Assembly: GCA_026419705.1 (NCBI GenBank)
Contig: JANZYY010000118.1
Location: forward strand, 1-8,123
From: Fischerella sp.
Lineage (GTDB): Bacteria > Cyanobacteriota > Cyanobacteriia > Cyanobacteriales > Nostocaceae
Direction: 5' to 3'
Length of the DNA stretch: 8,123 bases
Both the position numbers and the translations under genes were made by a program. Each line of letters starts with the position of its first letter. Within the stretch, counting starts at the first letter, position 1. Below the pieces are notes generated by a model. The model did no database searches and was not told the DNA's origin. It worked only from the letters and a program-made list of their open reading frames with translations. This document shows, in pieces, positions 1 to 6,605 of the stretch.

Positions 1-19
1 AGATGTGTATAAGAGACAG
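1..19 (+). other. Tn5/Nextera mosaic end (library adapter)
   Basis: The first 19 bases, AGATGTGTATAAGAGACAG, are exactly the Tn5 transposase mosaic end used in tagmentation libraries. They are not genomic. An open reading frame can be read through them from a GTG at position 5, but its first five codons come from the adapter, so that start must not be used. Confidence 0.97.
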
Positions 20-1201
20 GAACAGGCCGCTGATGAAATTGCTCAAAGATATTCTCGCTTTCTTAAACGTCCTCTCATCTCAGTAAATCTTTTAGCTCCC
101 CGTCCTATTAATGTTACCGTTGCTGGGGAAGTGACACGTCCTGGAGCCTACAGCCTGAGTTTGACGGGAGGTGCAGGTCAAGATCCTGGCGTGCAATACC
201 CAACGGTAATGTCGGCTCTGACAACAGCTCAAGGGGTAACTCAAGCAGCAGATATTACGAGAGTACAGTTACGACGTAAATTAGGACGCGGTCCAGAACA
301 AGTAGTTAATATTGATTTGAAGCAATACCTACAAACAGGCAATCTTGGGCAAGATGTAACCTTGCGCGATGGTGACACCATCTTTGTACCCACAGCAACA
401 ACTTTAGACTTAGCGAATGCACGCAACTTGGCTGCATCCAGTTTTGGTGCTGACATTACCAGACCTCGTACAGTAGCAATAGTAGGCGAAGTTAACCGTC
501 CAGGCTCCTATCTTGTTACCCAAGGAGAAGCAGCAGGCGGCGGAAGCACTGCTGGAGAGACAGGTACTGGTGCACCAGCCATCTCCGCTCAGCCAACTCT
601 GACACGAGCAATTCAACTTGCTGGTGGAATTACACCACAAGCGAATATTCGCGATATCATTGTTCGCCGCCCGACTAGAACCGGAACAGAACAAAGTATC
701 AAGGTCAATCTCTGGCATTTATTGCAAAGCGGTGATGTGAATCAAGATGTGATTGTACAAGACGGAGATACCATTGTTATTCCTACTGCTACTGAATTAA
801 GCCCAGCAGAAGCAACACAATTAGCTAACACCACCTTATCTCCTTCGCGTATTCAAGTGGGCGTAGTAGGGGAAGTGAAAAATCCAGGAAGAGTAGAAGT
901 TCAGCCTAATAGTAGTTTGAACCAGGCTATACTTGCAGCTGGTGGATTCAATGATGCTAGAGCCAGCAGTTCAACTGTAGATTTAATTCGTCTCAATCCC
1001 AATGGTTCTGTTACCAAGCGCAAAGTCAAAGTCGACTTTTCCGCAGGAATTAACGAGAAAACCAACCCCATACTGCGCAATAATGATGTAGTGGTAGTTT
1101 ACCGCTCTGGTGTAGCTAAAACTGGTGATTCTTTAGGCGCTATCTTCAGTCCTATAGGCACTGTCTTTGGTATTCTAAGAACTATACTCACCGGATTTTA
1201 G
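20..1201 (+). CDS. Polysaccharide export protein with three SLBB domains (5' truncated)
   Basis: This is the C-terminal 393 residues of a Wza-like outer-membrane polysaccharide export protein, which in this family forms the channel for exopolysaccharide or capsule. The N-terminus, with signal peptide and most of the Poly_export domain, is lost at the adapter junction. Only its last strand region (visible residues about 10-30) remains. Three SLBB domains follow, at about 31-124, 151-254 and 278-361. Each opens with a GEV(T/N/K)(R/N)PG turn, and the first two close with DGDTI(F/V)(V/I)PTAT. The linkers after domains 1 and 2 resemble each other, which points to internal duplication. Domains 1 and 2 carry Gly-rich insertions that domain 3 lacks. 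A hydrophobic C-terminal segment (about 372-392) could be the membrane-spanning helix known from Wza. The family is clear; the polysaccharide is unknown and no glycosyltransferase is in view. Confidence 0.9.
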   Translation, partial: EQAADEIAQRYSRFLKRPLISVNLLAPRPINVTVAGEVTRPGAYSLSLTGGAGQDPGVQYPTVMSALTTAQGVTQAADITRVQLRRKLGRGPEQVVNIDLKQYLQTGNLGQDVTLRDGDTIFVPTATTLDLANARNLAASSFGADITRPRTVAIVGEVNRPGSYLVTQGEAAGGGSTAGETGTGAPAISAQPTLTRAIQLAGGITPQANIRDIIVRRPTRTGTEQSIKVNLWHLLQSGDVNQDVIVQDGDTIVIPTATELSPAEATQLANTTLSPSRIQVGVVGEVKNPGRVEVQPNSSLNQAILAAGGFNDARASSSTVDLIRLNPNGSVTKRKVKVDFSAGINEKTNPILRNNDVVVVYRSGVAKTGDSLGAIFSPIGTVFGILRTILTGF

Positions 1202-1218
1202 GATATGCATAAATTGGG

Positions 1219-1250
1219 GTGTCTGTCAAGGCTCCCTATTTTTTTGACAC
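1219..1250. repeat. Small inverted repeat with T-run, possible weak terminator
   Basis: Just after the export-protein stop codon, TGTCAA (1224-1229) pairs with TTGACA (1244-1249), and GTGTC (1219-1223) can pair with GACAC (1246-1250). Seven T residues (1239-1245) lie between the arms, not after them, so this is not a canonical intrinsic terminator. It may still help end transcription. Confidence 0.3.
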
Positions 1251-1273
1251 GAAACTGCTTCTCAATTGTTAAT
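1244..1273 (+). promoter_or_regulatory. Candidate promoter for the DUF1400 hydrolase gene
   Basis: A consensus -35 hexamer TTGACA (1244-1249) is followed after 18 nt by GTTAAT (1268-1273), which matches four of six positions of TATAAT. It lies about 30 nt upstream of the hydrolase start, in the only intergenic space available. TTGACA also forms one arm of a small inverted repeat, so the match could be incidental. Confidence 0.3.
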
Positions 1274-1304
1274 GTCATTAAGTTATTTAAGTTAGTAATA
1301 GCTA

Positions 1305-2966
1305 ATGGCTAATATGCAATTTCAGCTTGGCCGACAGAAGCATAAAACATCCTGGAAGCAGTCATTGCTGTGCAGTCTGACTCTGGCTTTGAGTTGGGGC
1401 GGAACAACACCTGCAGCTTCAGCAGCAGAAACAGTTACTATCCGCTTGGGTCCTTTTCAACAGTCAGTAGCGATCGCCGACTTAGAAAAATTTGCCAAAA
1501 CCGGAAAACTGCCAGAACATCTGCAAATATTTTCAGCAATACTGACGCCCCAAATGCGAGAATTACTAACAAAACGTCTGGTTGTAGATCCGACTGTCGC
1601 AGACAAATTCATTGACGAGTTGAAACAAAACCCTGCAGGCAAACAATTCATATCATCTTTAGCAGCAATAATACCAGGCAGCAGCGCCGAAACCCTGCAA
1701 GCAACCCTGAATCTAGCGCTGCGGCAATTCAACGGCTTGAGTCCACTGGGTTTTTTGCGGGCATACCCACAAGAGAATATTACTATAGACGCCTCTCAAG
1801 CAGTTTCTCTGGCAGTGGAATTTAACCCTAGCTATTGGCAAAGCCAAATTTTCGCAACCTTACTAGCACAAGAGTTATCTCCACCCGCCAAAATTAACAC
1901 AAATTTTCCAGCCAGCTTCGATCCCGCTGCTAGTGGGAAACAAACTGTGCAGGAACAGACATTCACCATCACAGACCGACAGCGAAATCGTTCTTTTCCT
2001 GTAGACATTTATTGGAGTAGCAGTAATAATGCTCAAGAACCACTAGTTGTGATTTCTCATGGGTTTGGAGCAAACCGCAAATTTTTTAGATATTTAGCGC
2101 GTCATCTTGCTTCCCACGGCTTGACCGTCGCCGCCATAGAACATCCAGGTAGTAACGGTGCGGCTGTAACAAGAGCTGCAAATACAGGTAGTTTGGCAAA
2201 ATTGCTACCAGCTTCTGAATTCATAGACCGACCGAAAGATATCAGCGTTTTGCTCGATCAGTTGGCAAAACTGAATGCTCAACCAGGGCGGCTGCAAGGA
2301 AAATTAAATACCAGGCAAGTAACTGCGATCGGTCACTCATTGGGAGGTTATAACGCCCTAGTTTTGTTAGGAGCAGAAGTTAACTTAAAACAATTGCGAC
2401 AATTCTGTCAAGACTCTTTAAATATAGGTCGAGCTCCCGGTGACTGGTTGCAATGTACAGCAGCTTCCTTACCAGAGCAGAAATTACAGCTCAAAGATGA
2501 AAGAGTCAAAAGTGCGATCGCTCTTAACCCCCTGACCGGCGACCTCTTTGGCAAAAACGGCTTAGCTCAAATTAACAAACCAGTCTTAATCTTAACTAGT
2601 ACCGAAGATGCCCTGACTCCAGCCATTAAGCATCAAATAGTACCTTTTAGTCAACTCAGAGGTCAAAAGTATTTGTTGAGTGCGATCGGCGGTACTCACT
2701 TGAGTATTAGCGATCCGGCTGATCAAGCAAGTGCTGCTACTACGATTGTTAAAGAACGCCGGGGCGAACAAACACAAGCTTTGCGCCAACTGCTTCAAGG
2801 TGTGAGCTTAGCGTTTATTAAACAACAGACACCAGAAGCAAATATTTACCAACAGTTTCTCACACCAACTTACGCTCAATCTTTCTCGACATCTCAACTA
2901 CCGTTGAGCCTCGTTTCCGAGTTACCAGCAAACCTCAAATCTTGGCTGGACTTGGTAGAAAAATAA
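1305..2966 (+). CDS. Secreted alpha/beta hydrolase with N-terminal DUF1400 domain
   Basis: The 553-residue protein starts with a basic stretch and a hydrophobic core (about 20-31), then an Ala-rich cleavage region near residues 37-41, so export to the periplasm is likely. Residues about 42-170 match the cyanobacterial DUF1400 domain. The rest is an alpha/beta-hydrolase fold of the predicted dienelactone hydrolase / PAF-acetylhydrolase-like type. Visible catalytic elements are an oxyanion-type H252-G-F-G, the nucleophile elbow GHSLGG with Ser345, a probable acid Asp435 (TSTEDALTP) and His465 (GGTHLS). The substrate is unknown; esters or lipids are plausible from the fold. The chosen ATG has no good Shine-Dalgarno, and a second ATG three codons later (1314) is equally possible. 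It follows the export-protein gene on the same strand after about 100 bp, which does not prove co-transcription. A HIP1 site lies inside it at 1470 and another at 2514. Confidence 0.88.
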   Translation: MANMQFQLGRQKHKTSWKQSLLCSLTLALSWGGTTPAASAAETVTIRLGPFQQSVAIADLEKFAKTGKLPEHLQIFSAILTPQMRELLTKRLVVDPTVADKFIDELKQNPAGKQFISSLAAIIPGSSAETLQATLNLALRQFNGLSPLGFLRAYPQENITIDASQAVSLAVEFNPSYWQSQIFATLLAQELSPPAKINTNFPASFDPAASGKQTVQEQTFTITDRQRNRSFPVDIYWSSSNNAQEPLVVISHGFGANRKFFRYLARHLASHGLTVAAIEHPGSNGAAVTRAANTGSLAKLLPASEFIDRPKDISVLLDQLAKLNAQPGRLQGKLNTRQVTAIGHSLGGYNALVLLGAEVNLKQLRQFCQDSLNIGRAPGDWLQCTAASLPEQKLQLKDERVKSAIALNPLTGDLFGKNGLAQINKPVLILTSTEDALTPAIKHQIVPFSQLRGQKYLLSAIGGTHLSISDPADQASAATTIVKERRGEQTQALRQLLQGVSLAFIKQQTPEANIYQQFLTPTYAQSFSTSQLPLSLVSELPANLKSWLDLVEK

Positions 2967-3040
2967 TCAATTCCATATTGATTCTAGTAGCATGTCAAGG
3001 CAGCTTTGTTGCATTATAGCTTGATCGTGGGATGAGCTTT

Positions 3041-3061
3041 GAGGACGTATTTTATGTCCTC
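3041..3061. repeat. Tight stem-loop, 6-9 bp stem
   Basis: GAGGAC (3041-3046) is perfectly complementary to GTCCTC (3056-3061). Three more inner pairs, including one G-U in RNA, extend the stem to 9 bp around a TTT loop. No T-run follows on the plus strand, so it is not a standard intrinsic terminator. It begins about 75 nt after the hydrolase stop codon and may protect the mRNA 3' end. Confidence 0.45.
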
Positions 3062-3396
3062 TGAGATCCTCCTAATTTCACTTCCGGTACATTCCAAGGG
3101 GGATCGAAAATCTAGAATGGCGTCATGGTGAGATGGGGTGCGTGACGGACTGTCATTTTAGCGCACAATCATTGAACTACTTGCAAAGCTGCAATTGGCA
3201 ATAGCAATCAAGTTAATTAGCAAACGCACCCTTGCGAGTACAACTGCCAAGATGCTTTAATAGCGTTGCCTCTTACTAAACAATCTTGCCCAAACGCACT
3301 ACTTGCAATCCGAACTTAACACATTCAACAATATTAGACTAAAAGGTAAGACAAGGTAGAATTAAGTCCTTACAGTAAATTCCCAACAGCTTAATT

Positions 3397-3401
3397 AGGA
3401 G
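3397..3401 (+). promoter_or_regulatory. Ribosome binding site of the slipin gene
   Basis: AGGAG lies five bases before the ATG at 3407. This is the clearest Shine-Dalgarno on the plus strand and fixes the slipin start. Confidence 0.75.
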
Positions 3402-3406
3402 CGTGT

Positions 3407-4246
3407 ATGGAGCCAATCATTGCTATAGTTTTAGTGCTTATAGGCTATGCCATAGGATCGGCAAGACTAATTAATCAAGGAAATGAAGCCCTTGTAGAAC
3501 GTTTAGGAAGGTATCATCGCAAACTTGACCCAGGACTGAACTTTATTATTCCCTTGTTAGATCAGATCGTTATGGAGGATACAACTAGAGAACGGTTTTT
3601 AGATATCAAGCCTCAGAACATCATCACCAAAGATAATATCTACTTAGAAGTTGATGCAGTCGTATTTTGGCGCATCCGAGATATAAAGAAAAGCTATTAC
3701 GAAATCGATGACCTCGAAGGTGCACTGACACAATTAGCCATAACAACTATTCGGGAAGAAATTGCCCAAAACACTGTAGAAGAGACTAATCTCTCCCGCG
3801 CTGAGATGGATAAAGCCATATTAGATAGTTTGAATGAAACTACAGAAAAATGGGGAGTAGAGATTCTGAGGGTAGATATTCAAAGTATTACACCACCGGA
3901 AAGCGTGCGGAAGTCAATGGAAGAACAGCGGGCTGCTGAAATTAGAAGCCGTGCTGCGATTCTAGAAGCAGAGGGAGAACGAGAAGCCGCAATTAAGAAA
4001 GCAGAAGCAACCAAGACTTCAATGCAGTTAATTTCTGACGCCTTACGTGCCGATTCTGACACCAAGGAAATTCTACGATATCTTGTGGCACAAGACTATA
4101 TCAATGCCAGCTACAGATTGGGTGAGAGCAAAAATGCCAAAGTAATATTTGTAGACCCAGGTAAAACAAGTGAGATGGTCAGACAAGTGATAGCCGAGTC
4201 AGCAGCCCAAGAAAATAGCAAGACGCCGGAAAATGGTTCTCCCTAG
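3407..4246 (+). CDS. Stomatin-like SPFH/band 7 protein (slipin)
   Basis: The 279-residue protein has a single N-terminal membrane segment (about residues 3-18). Its SPFH/band 7 domain (about 20-175) shows typical stomatin signatures: NQGNEALVERLGRYHRKLDPG, the VDAVVFWRI strand, and an EKWGVEILRVDIQSITPP block at about 147-164. A charged, Ala/Glu/Arg-rich coiled coil follows (about 165-205), then a short polar tail. Proteins of this family form large oligomeric cages on membranes and organise membrane domains or protease partners. Cyanobacterial homologues include Slr1128 of Synechocystis. No NfeD-type partner gene is adjacent, so its partner is unknown. The start is supported by AGGAG at ideal spacing. 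The gene runs into folP from the opposite strand, sharing a 4-base CTAG in which both stop codons lie, so no separate terminator fits between them. Confidence 0.92.
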   Translation: MEPIIAIVLVLIGYAIGSARLINQGNEALVERLGRYHRKLDPGLNFIIPLLDQIVMEDTTRERFLDIKPQNIITKDNIYLEVDAVVFWRIRDIKKSYYEIDDLEGALTQLAITTIREEIAQNTVEETNLSRAEMDKAILDSLNETTEKWGVEILRVDIQSITPPESVRKSMEEQRAAEIRSRAAILEAEGEREAAIKKAEATKTSMQLISDALRADSDTKEILRYLVAQDYINASYRLGESKNAKVIFVDPGKTSEMVRQVIAESAAQENSKTPENGSP

Positions 4247-5088
4247 CGGAAAATTGCATCTGCAACCAAACAAACATCCCGCATTTCTTTGACATCGTGA
4301 ATCCGCAGGATATCAGCGCCTGTAAAAATAGCAGCACAACAAGCTGCGGCCGTTCCCCAGACTCTTGCTTTTGGGTCTGGTTGGTTGAGAATCCGGCCAA
4401 TGAAGCTTTTACGGGATGGACCTACCAAAATAGGACAATTGAGTTTTCGCAACTCTGGCAAGCAACGCAAAATTTCTATATTTTGCTCGTAATTTTTGGC
4501 AAAGCCAATACCTGGGTCAATGATAATTTTATCCTGGCTGATACCCGCAATTGTGGCTGCGGCAATTTGTCGAATCAAAAAATCAGAAATCTCTGTCAGC
4601 AAATCTTGATAATCAGTCATTTGTTGCATATTTTGTGGAGTACCGCGGATATGCATTAAAATAATAGGCACATTTAATTTCGCTACAGATGGCAACATTT
4701 CCGGGTCAAACGTGCCTCCCGAAATATCATTAACTATATCTGCACCTGCTGTCACTGCTGCTGTTGCTACTTCTGCGCGTGTTGTATCTACAGAAATTGG
4801 TACGGAAATTTGCGGGCGTAACACCTGCAATACTGGCAAAACGCGGTCAAGTTCTTCAGCCAGTGAGATTTGCTCTGCTCCCGGTCGTGTCGATTGACCA
4901 CCTATATCAATAATGTCTGCTCCTGCAGCTTCCATTGCTTGCGCTTGCGCCAAAGCAGGAGCGATCGCATTGAATTGACCACCATCACTAAAACTATCGG
5001 GTGTCACATTCAAAACGCCCATTAAATAAGTCCGCTTTCCCCACTCAAAGGTGCGATCGCGAATAATTAACTTGCTTGACCTTGACAT
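4243..5088 (-). CDS. folP: Dihydropteroate synthase
   Basis: DHPS condenses 6-hydroxymethyl-dihydropterin diphosphate with p-aminobenzoate in folate synthesis in the cytosol. From the ATG at 5088 the product has 281 residues, a normal length. The TIM-barrel motifs are complete: GVLNVTPDSFSDGG (24-37), DIGGQSTRPGA (61-71), SVDTTRAEV (99-107), NDISGG (120-125), MHIRGTP (145-151), DPGIGFAK (191-198), GPSRKSFIG (223-231) and RIHDV (262-266). The Asp, Lys, Arg and His that contact pterin and diphosphate are therefore present. The frame stays open upstream, with an ATG at 5109 and a TTG at 5130. The TTG lies within an intergenic repeat and is unlikely. No start has a clear Shine-Dalgarno, so 5088 and 5109 are about equally possible. 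It lies downstream of tpiA on the same strand and probably shares its transcript. Its stop overlaps the slipin stop. Confidence 0.95.
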   Translation of the reverse strand: MSRSSKLIIRDRTFEWGKRTYLMGVLNVTPDSFSDGGQFNAIAPALAQAQAMEAAGADIIDIGGQSTRPGAEQISLAEELDRVLPVLQVLRPQISVPISVDTTRAEVATAAVTAGADIVNDISGGTFDPEMLPSVAKLNVPIILMHIRGTPQNMQQMTDYQDLLTEISDFLIRQIAAATIAGISQDKIIIDPGIGFAKNYEQNIEILRCLPELRKLNCPILVGPSRKSFIGRILNQPDPKARVWGTAAACCAAIFTGADILRIHDVKEMRDVCLVADAIFR

Positions 5089-5110
5089 AAATTGAAAATT
5101 TGAAGTCATA

Positions 5111-5139
5111 GAAAAACACAAAGACACCAAGACTCAAAG
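5111..5139 (-). repeat. 8-nt periodic intergenic repeat, inverted copy
   Basis: Read on the minus strand, this segment consists of successive imperfect octamers of the form CTTNGTGT. It is oriented opposite to the copy at 5175-5202. Its core TCTTTGTGTTT (plus-strand complement at 5114-5124) is perfectly complementary to 5162-5172, so the tpiA-folP gap can fold into an 11-bp stem with a 37-nt loop. It overlaps the longest possible folP N-terminus, an argument against the TTG start. Confidence 0.6.
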
Positions 5140-5161
5140 CAACAAACACCTGCAAGCACTA

Positions 5162-5202
5162 TCTTTGTGTTTACTCTTCGTGTCTTCGTGTCTTCGTGGT
5201 TC
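5162..5202 (+). repeat. 8-nt periodic intergenic repeat with three perfect TCTTCGTG units
   Basis: TCTTCGTG occurs three times in perfect tandem (5175-5198), preceded by TCTTTGTGTTT (5162-5172) and followed by GTTC. It lies immediately downstream of the tpiA stop codon. Of its 27 bases at 5176-5202, 21 match an intergenic segment at 7256-7282, so this is a dispersed element, not a local accident. Confidence 0.7.
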
Positions 5203-5207
5203 CAATT

Positions 5208-5933
5208 CTACTTGTAATTTACAATCCGGGCAAAACTCGTCGGTTCTAGACTTGCTCCTCCTACCAGAACACCATCTATTTCCGGTTGAGCCATGATTTC
5301 ATCAATATTATTCGGTTTAACTGAACCGCCATATTGAATCGTCACACTAGGGTTATTAAGTTGACTGCGAATTAAGCCGATAACTCGATTAGCTTCAGTA
5401 GCTTCACAGGTATCACCAGTACCAATCGCCCAAATCGGTTCATAAGCGATCGCCAAATTACCCTGATCGACATCGACTAAGTCTTTTTCCAACTGACTGA
5501 TAATCAGTGATTCTGTTTCTCCCGCATCTCGTTGGAATTTAGTTTCGCCCACACACAAAATCGGGGTTAAACCATTTTTTTGAGCAGCTTTGAGGCGCCA
5601 ATTTACGGTTTCATCCGTTTCCCCAAAGTATTGTCGTCGTTCGCTATGACCGATAATTACATAGCGTACCCCAATTTCTGTTAACATTGGCCCGGAAATT
5701 TCACCTGTATAGGCTCCACAATCCTCCCAGTGGACATTTTGCGCCCCCAATTGTACGCGGCTACCATGCAAACTCTTGGACAAAAGGTTTAAATCAGTGA
5801 AGGGGACGCACAATACCACTTCTCTATCTGGGGGAGTTTCCTCCAAGCTGGGCAGAAATCCTTTTAAAAACTCTTGGGATTCTGCTTGGGTTTTATACAT
5901 TTTCCAGTTTCCGGCAATTACTATTTTCCGCAC
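5208..5933 (-). CDS. tpiA: Triosephosphate isomerase
   Basis: TPI interconverts dihydroxyacetone phosphate and glyceraldehyde-3-phosphate in glycolysis and the Calvin cycle. From the GTG at 5933 the product has 241 residues. It begins (M)RKIVIAGNWKM, the usual cyanobacterial N-terminus. The frame continues upstream to another GTG at 5978, adding 15 residues with no family resemblance, so the shorter form is preferred although neither start has a clear Shine-Dalgarno. Catalytic residues are all present: Lys11 in AGNWKM, His96 in IIGHSERR, Glu165 in AYEPIWAIGTG. The loop-6 lid (about 166-176) and the phosphate-binding YGGSVKP (201-207) and LVGGASL (223-229) are also intact. It is the upstream gene of a probable tpiA-folP unit. 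Its promoter should lie within 5934-6122, where I could not identify it with confidence. Confidence 0.96.
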   Translation of the reverse strand: MRKIVIAGNWKMYKTQAESQEFLKGFLPSLEETPPDREVVLCVPFTDLNLLSKSLHGSRVQLGAQNVHWEDCGAYTGEISGPMLTEIGVRYVIIGHSERRQYFGETDETVNWRLKAAQKNGLTPILCVGETKFQRDAGETESLIISQLEKDLVDVDQGNLAIAYEPIWAIGTGDTCEATEANRVIGLIRSQLNNPSVTIQYGGSVKPNNIDEIMAQPEIDGVLVGGASLEPTSFARIVNYK

Positions 5934-6122
5934 AGGCAATTCAGTCAAGTTCTTAACGCTACTAGATGCATTTTTCACTCTAGTACATTTTGAGAACCAA
6001 AACCCTAATTACTTGGTCAAAGGGCTGTTGCGTTACCAAAAACCGATTCTGCTTGGACTAGCGAATGAGCGATCGCAGAAGCGATATATGCAACAGACAG
6101 ATATTAGTCTCCGGTGTCGGAA

Positions 6123-6504
6123 TTAAGATTTACACTGTTGTTCAACCTGTCTGTTCCATAAGTCGTATTTTTGAGCTTCTTGAACTAAATCTTCGTATTT
6201 GAATGGCTGACCACCTTGTTCTACGAGTTGGCGAGAATAATTTCTTTGTATGTATCCGATATACAGAGGGCCGATCGGGAGACCAGCTCCATGTTTATAT
6301 GCATTAGTCAACCTTTTTTCAATCTTCAAGAACGCGATTACATTGTGATAATACTTACAGTTTGGAATTACAGATTCACTTCTGCTCCAAATATTTCCCT
6401 GATTATCTCACAGATAAATTGATGGTTGCTGTGCCTTACTAATAGTTACTAAATTAAAAAAGCAACTGTAGCGATCAAACTTAGACAGAGCATTTTTTTA
6501 ACAT
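6123..6504 (-). pseudogene. Decayed gene for a small secreted protein of unknown family
   Basis: Downstream of an AGAGG-type ribosome binding site (about 6515-6519), an ATG at 6504 opens MLKK and then terminates. The next frame, from an ATG at 6493, reads MLCLSLIATVAF, a good signal-peptide core, then stops. The third frame reads FNLVTISKAQQPSIYL, hits TGA at 6408-6410, and then stays open for 94 codons to a TAA at 6123. Both frame changes would be repaired by one extra base, at an A7 run (minus strand, 6493-6499) and a T6 run (near 6455-6460). TGA would derive from CGA by one transition. The repaired product is about 126 residues with signal peptide, a cleavage region near SKAQ and two mature cysteines. 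The intact 3' part (68 residues from a TTG at 6329) has no usable start. Sequencing error is an alternative to decay. No family recognised. Confidence 0.5.
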
Positions 6505-6605
6505 TGAACGATCACCTCTTCAGGAAAATATTATTTAGTTTGTGGAGTTATTTATTTCTTTTATGAAATTTATTCTGAAATTAAATTCCTGCCCGAGCCA
6601 TCCAA

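Larger units (their letters stand above)
2967..3406. other. 440-bp intergenic region without a convincing gene
   Basis: No reading frame here looks coding and I see no tRNA-like fold. It contains a stem-loop at 3041-3061 and short repeated words: CAAACGCAC occurs near 3223 and 3292, and ACTACTTGCAA near 3176 and 3299. The last 60-100 bases are A/T-rich and presumably hold the promoter of the slipin gene. A TAGAAT at 3357-3362 could be a -10 element, but no good -35 partner stands at the right spacing. Confidence 0.5.

Noticed and set aside
5..19. GTG start for the export protein within the first bases
   Set aside because: These codons are the Tn5 mosaic end, so the apparent N-terminus MYKRQ is adapter sequence.
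3014..3157. 47-codon open stretch on the minus strand of the 440-bp gap
   Set aside because: It has no proper start codon or ribosome binding site and no recognisable domain. The length is easily reached by chance, although its peptide is not obviously nonsense.
3334..3362. Promoter for the slipin gene (TTAGAC, 17 nt, TAGAAT)
   Set aside because: Only the -10 part resembles consensus and the -35 match is at chance level.
4297..4659. 120-codon plus-strand frame inside folP
   Set aside because: It is fully antisense to folP, whose motifs are complete, and its product has no protein-like features.
5175..5198. CRISPR-like repeat
   Set aside because: The units are 8 nt in direct tandem with no spacers, so it is a simple periodic repeat.
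5934..5978. 15-residue upstream extension of TpiA from GTG at 5978
   Set aside because: The 241-residue form begins exactly at the conserved RKIVIAGNWKM segment, and the extension has no family resemblance.
5776..6126. 116-codon plus-strand frame overlapping the tpiA 5' end
   Set aside because: It is antisense to the conserved tpiA coding region and continues through the tpiA upstream region without a ribosome binding site or recognisable motif.
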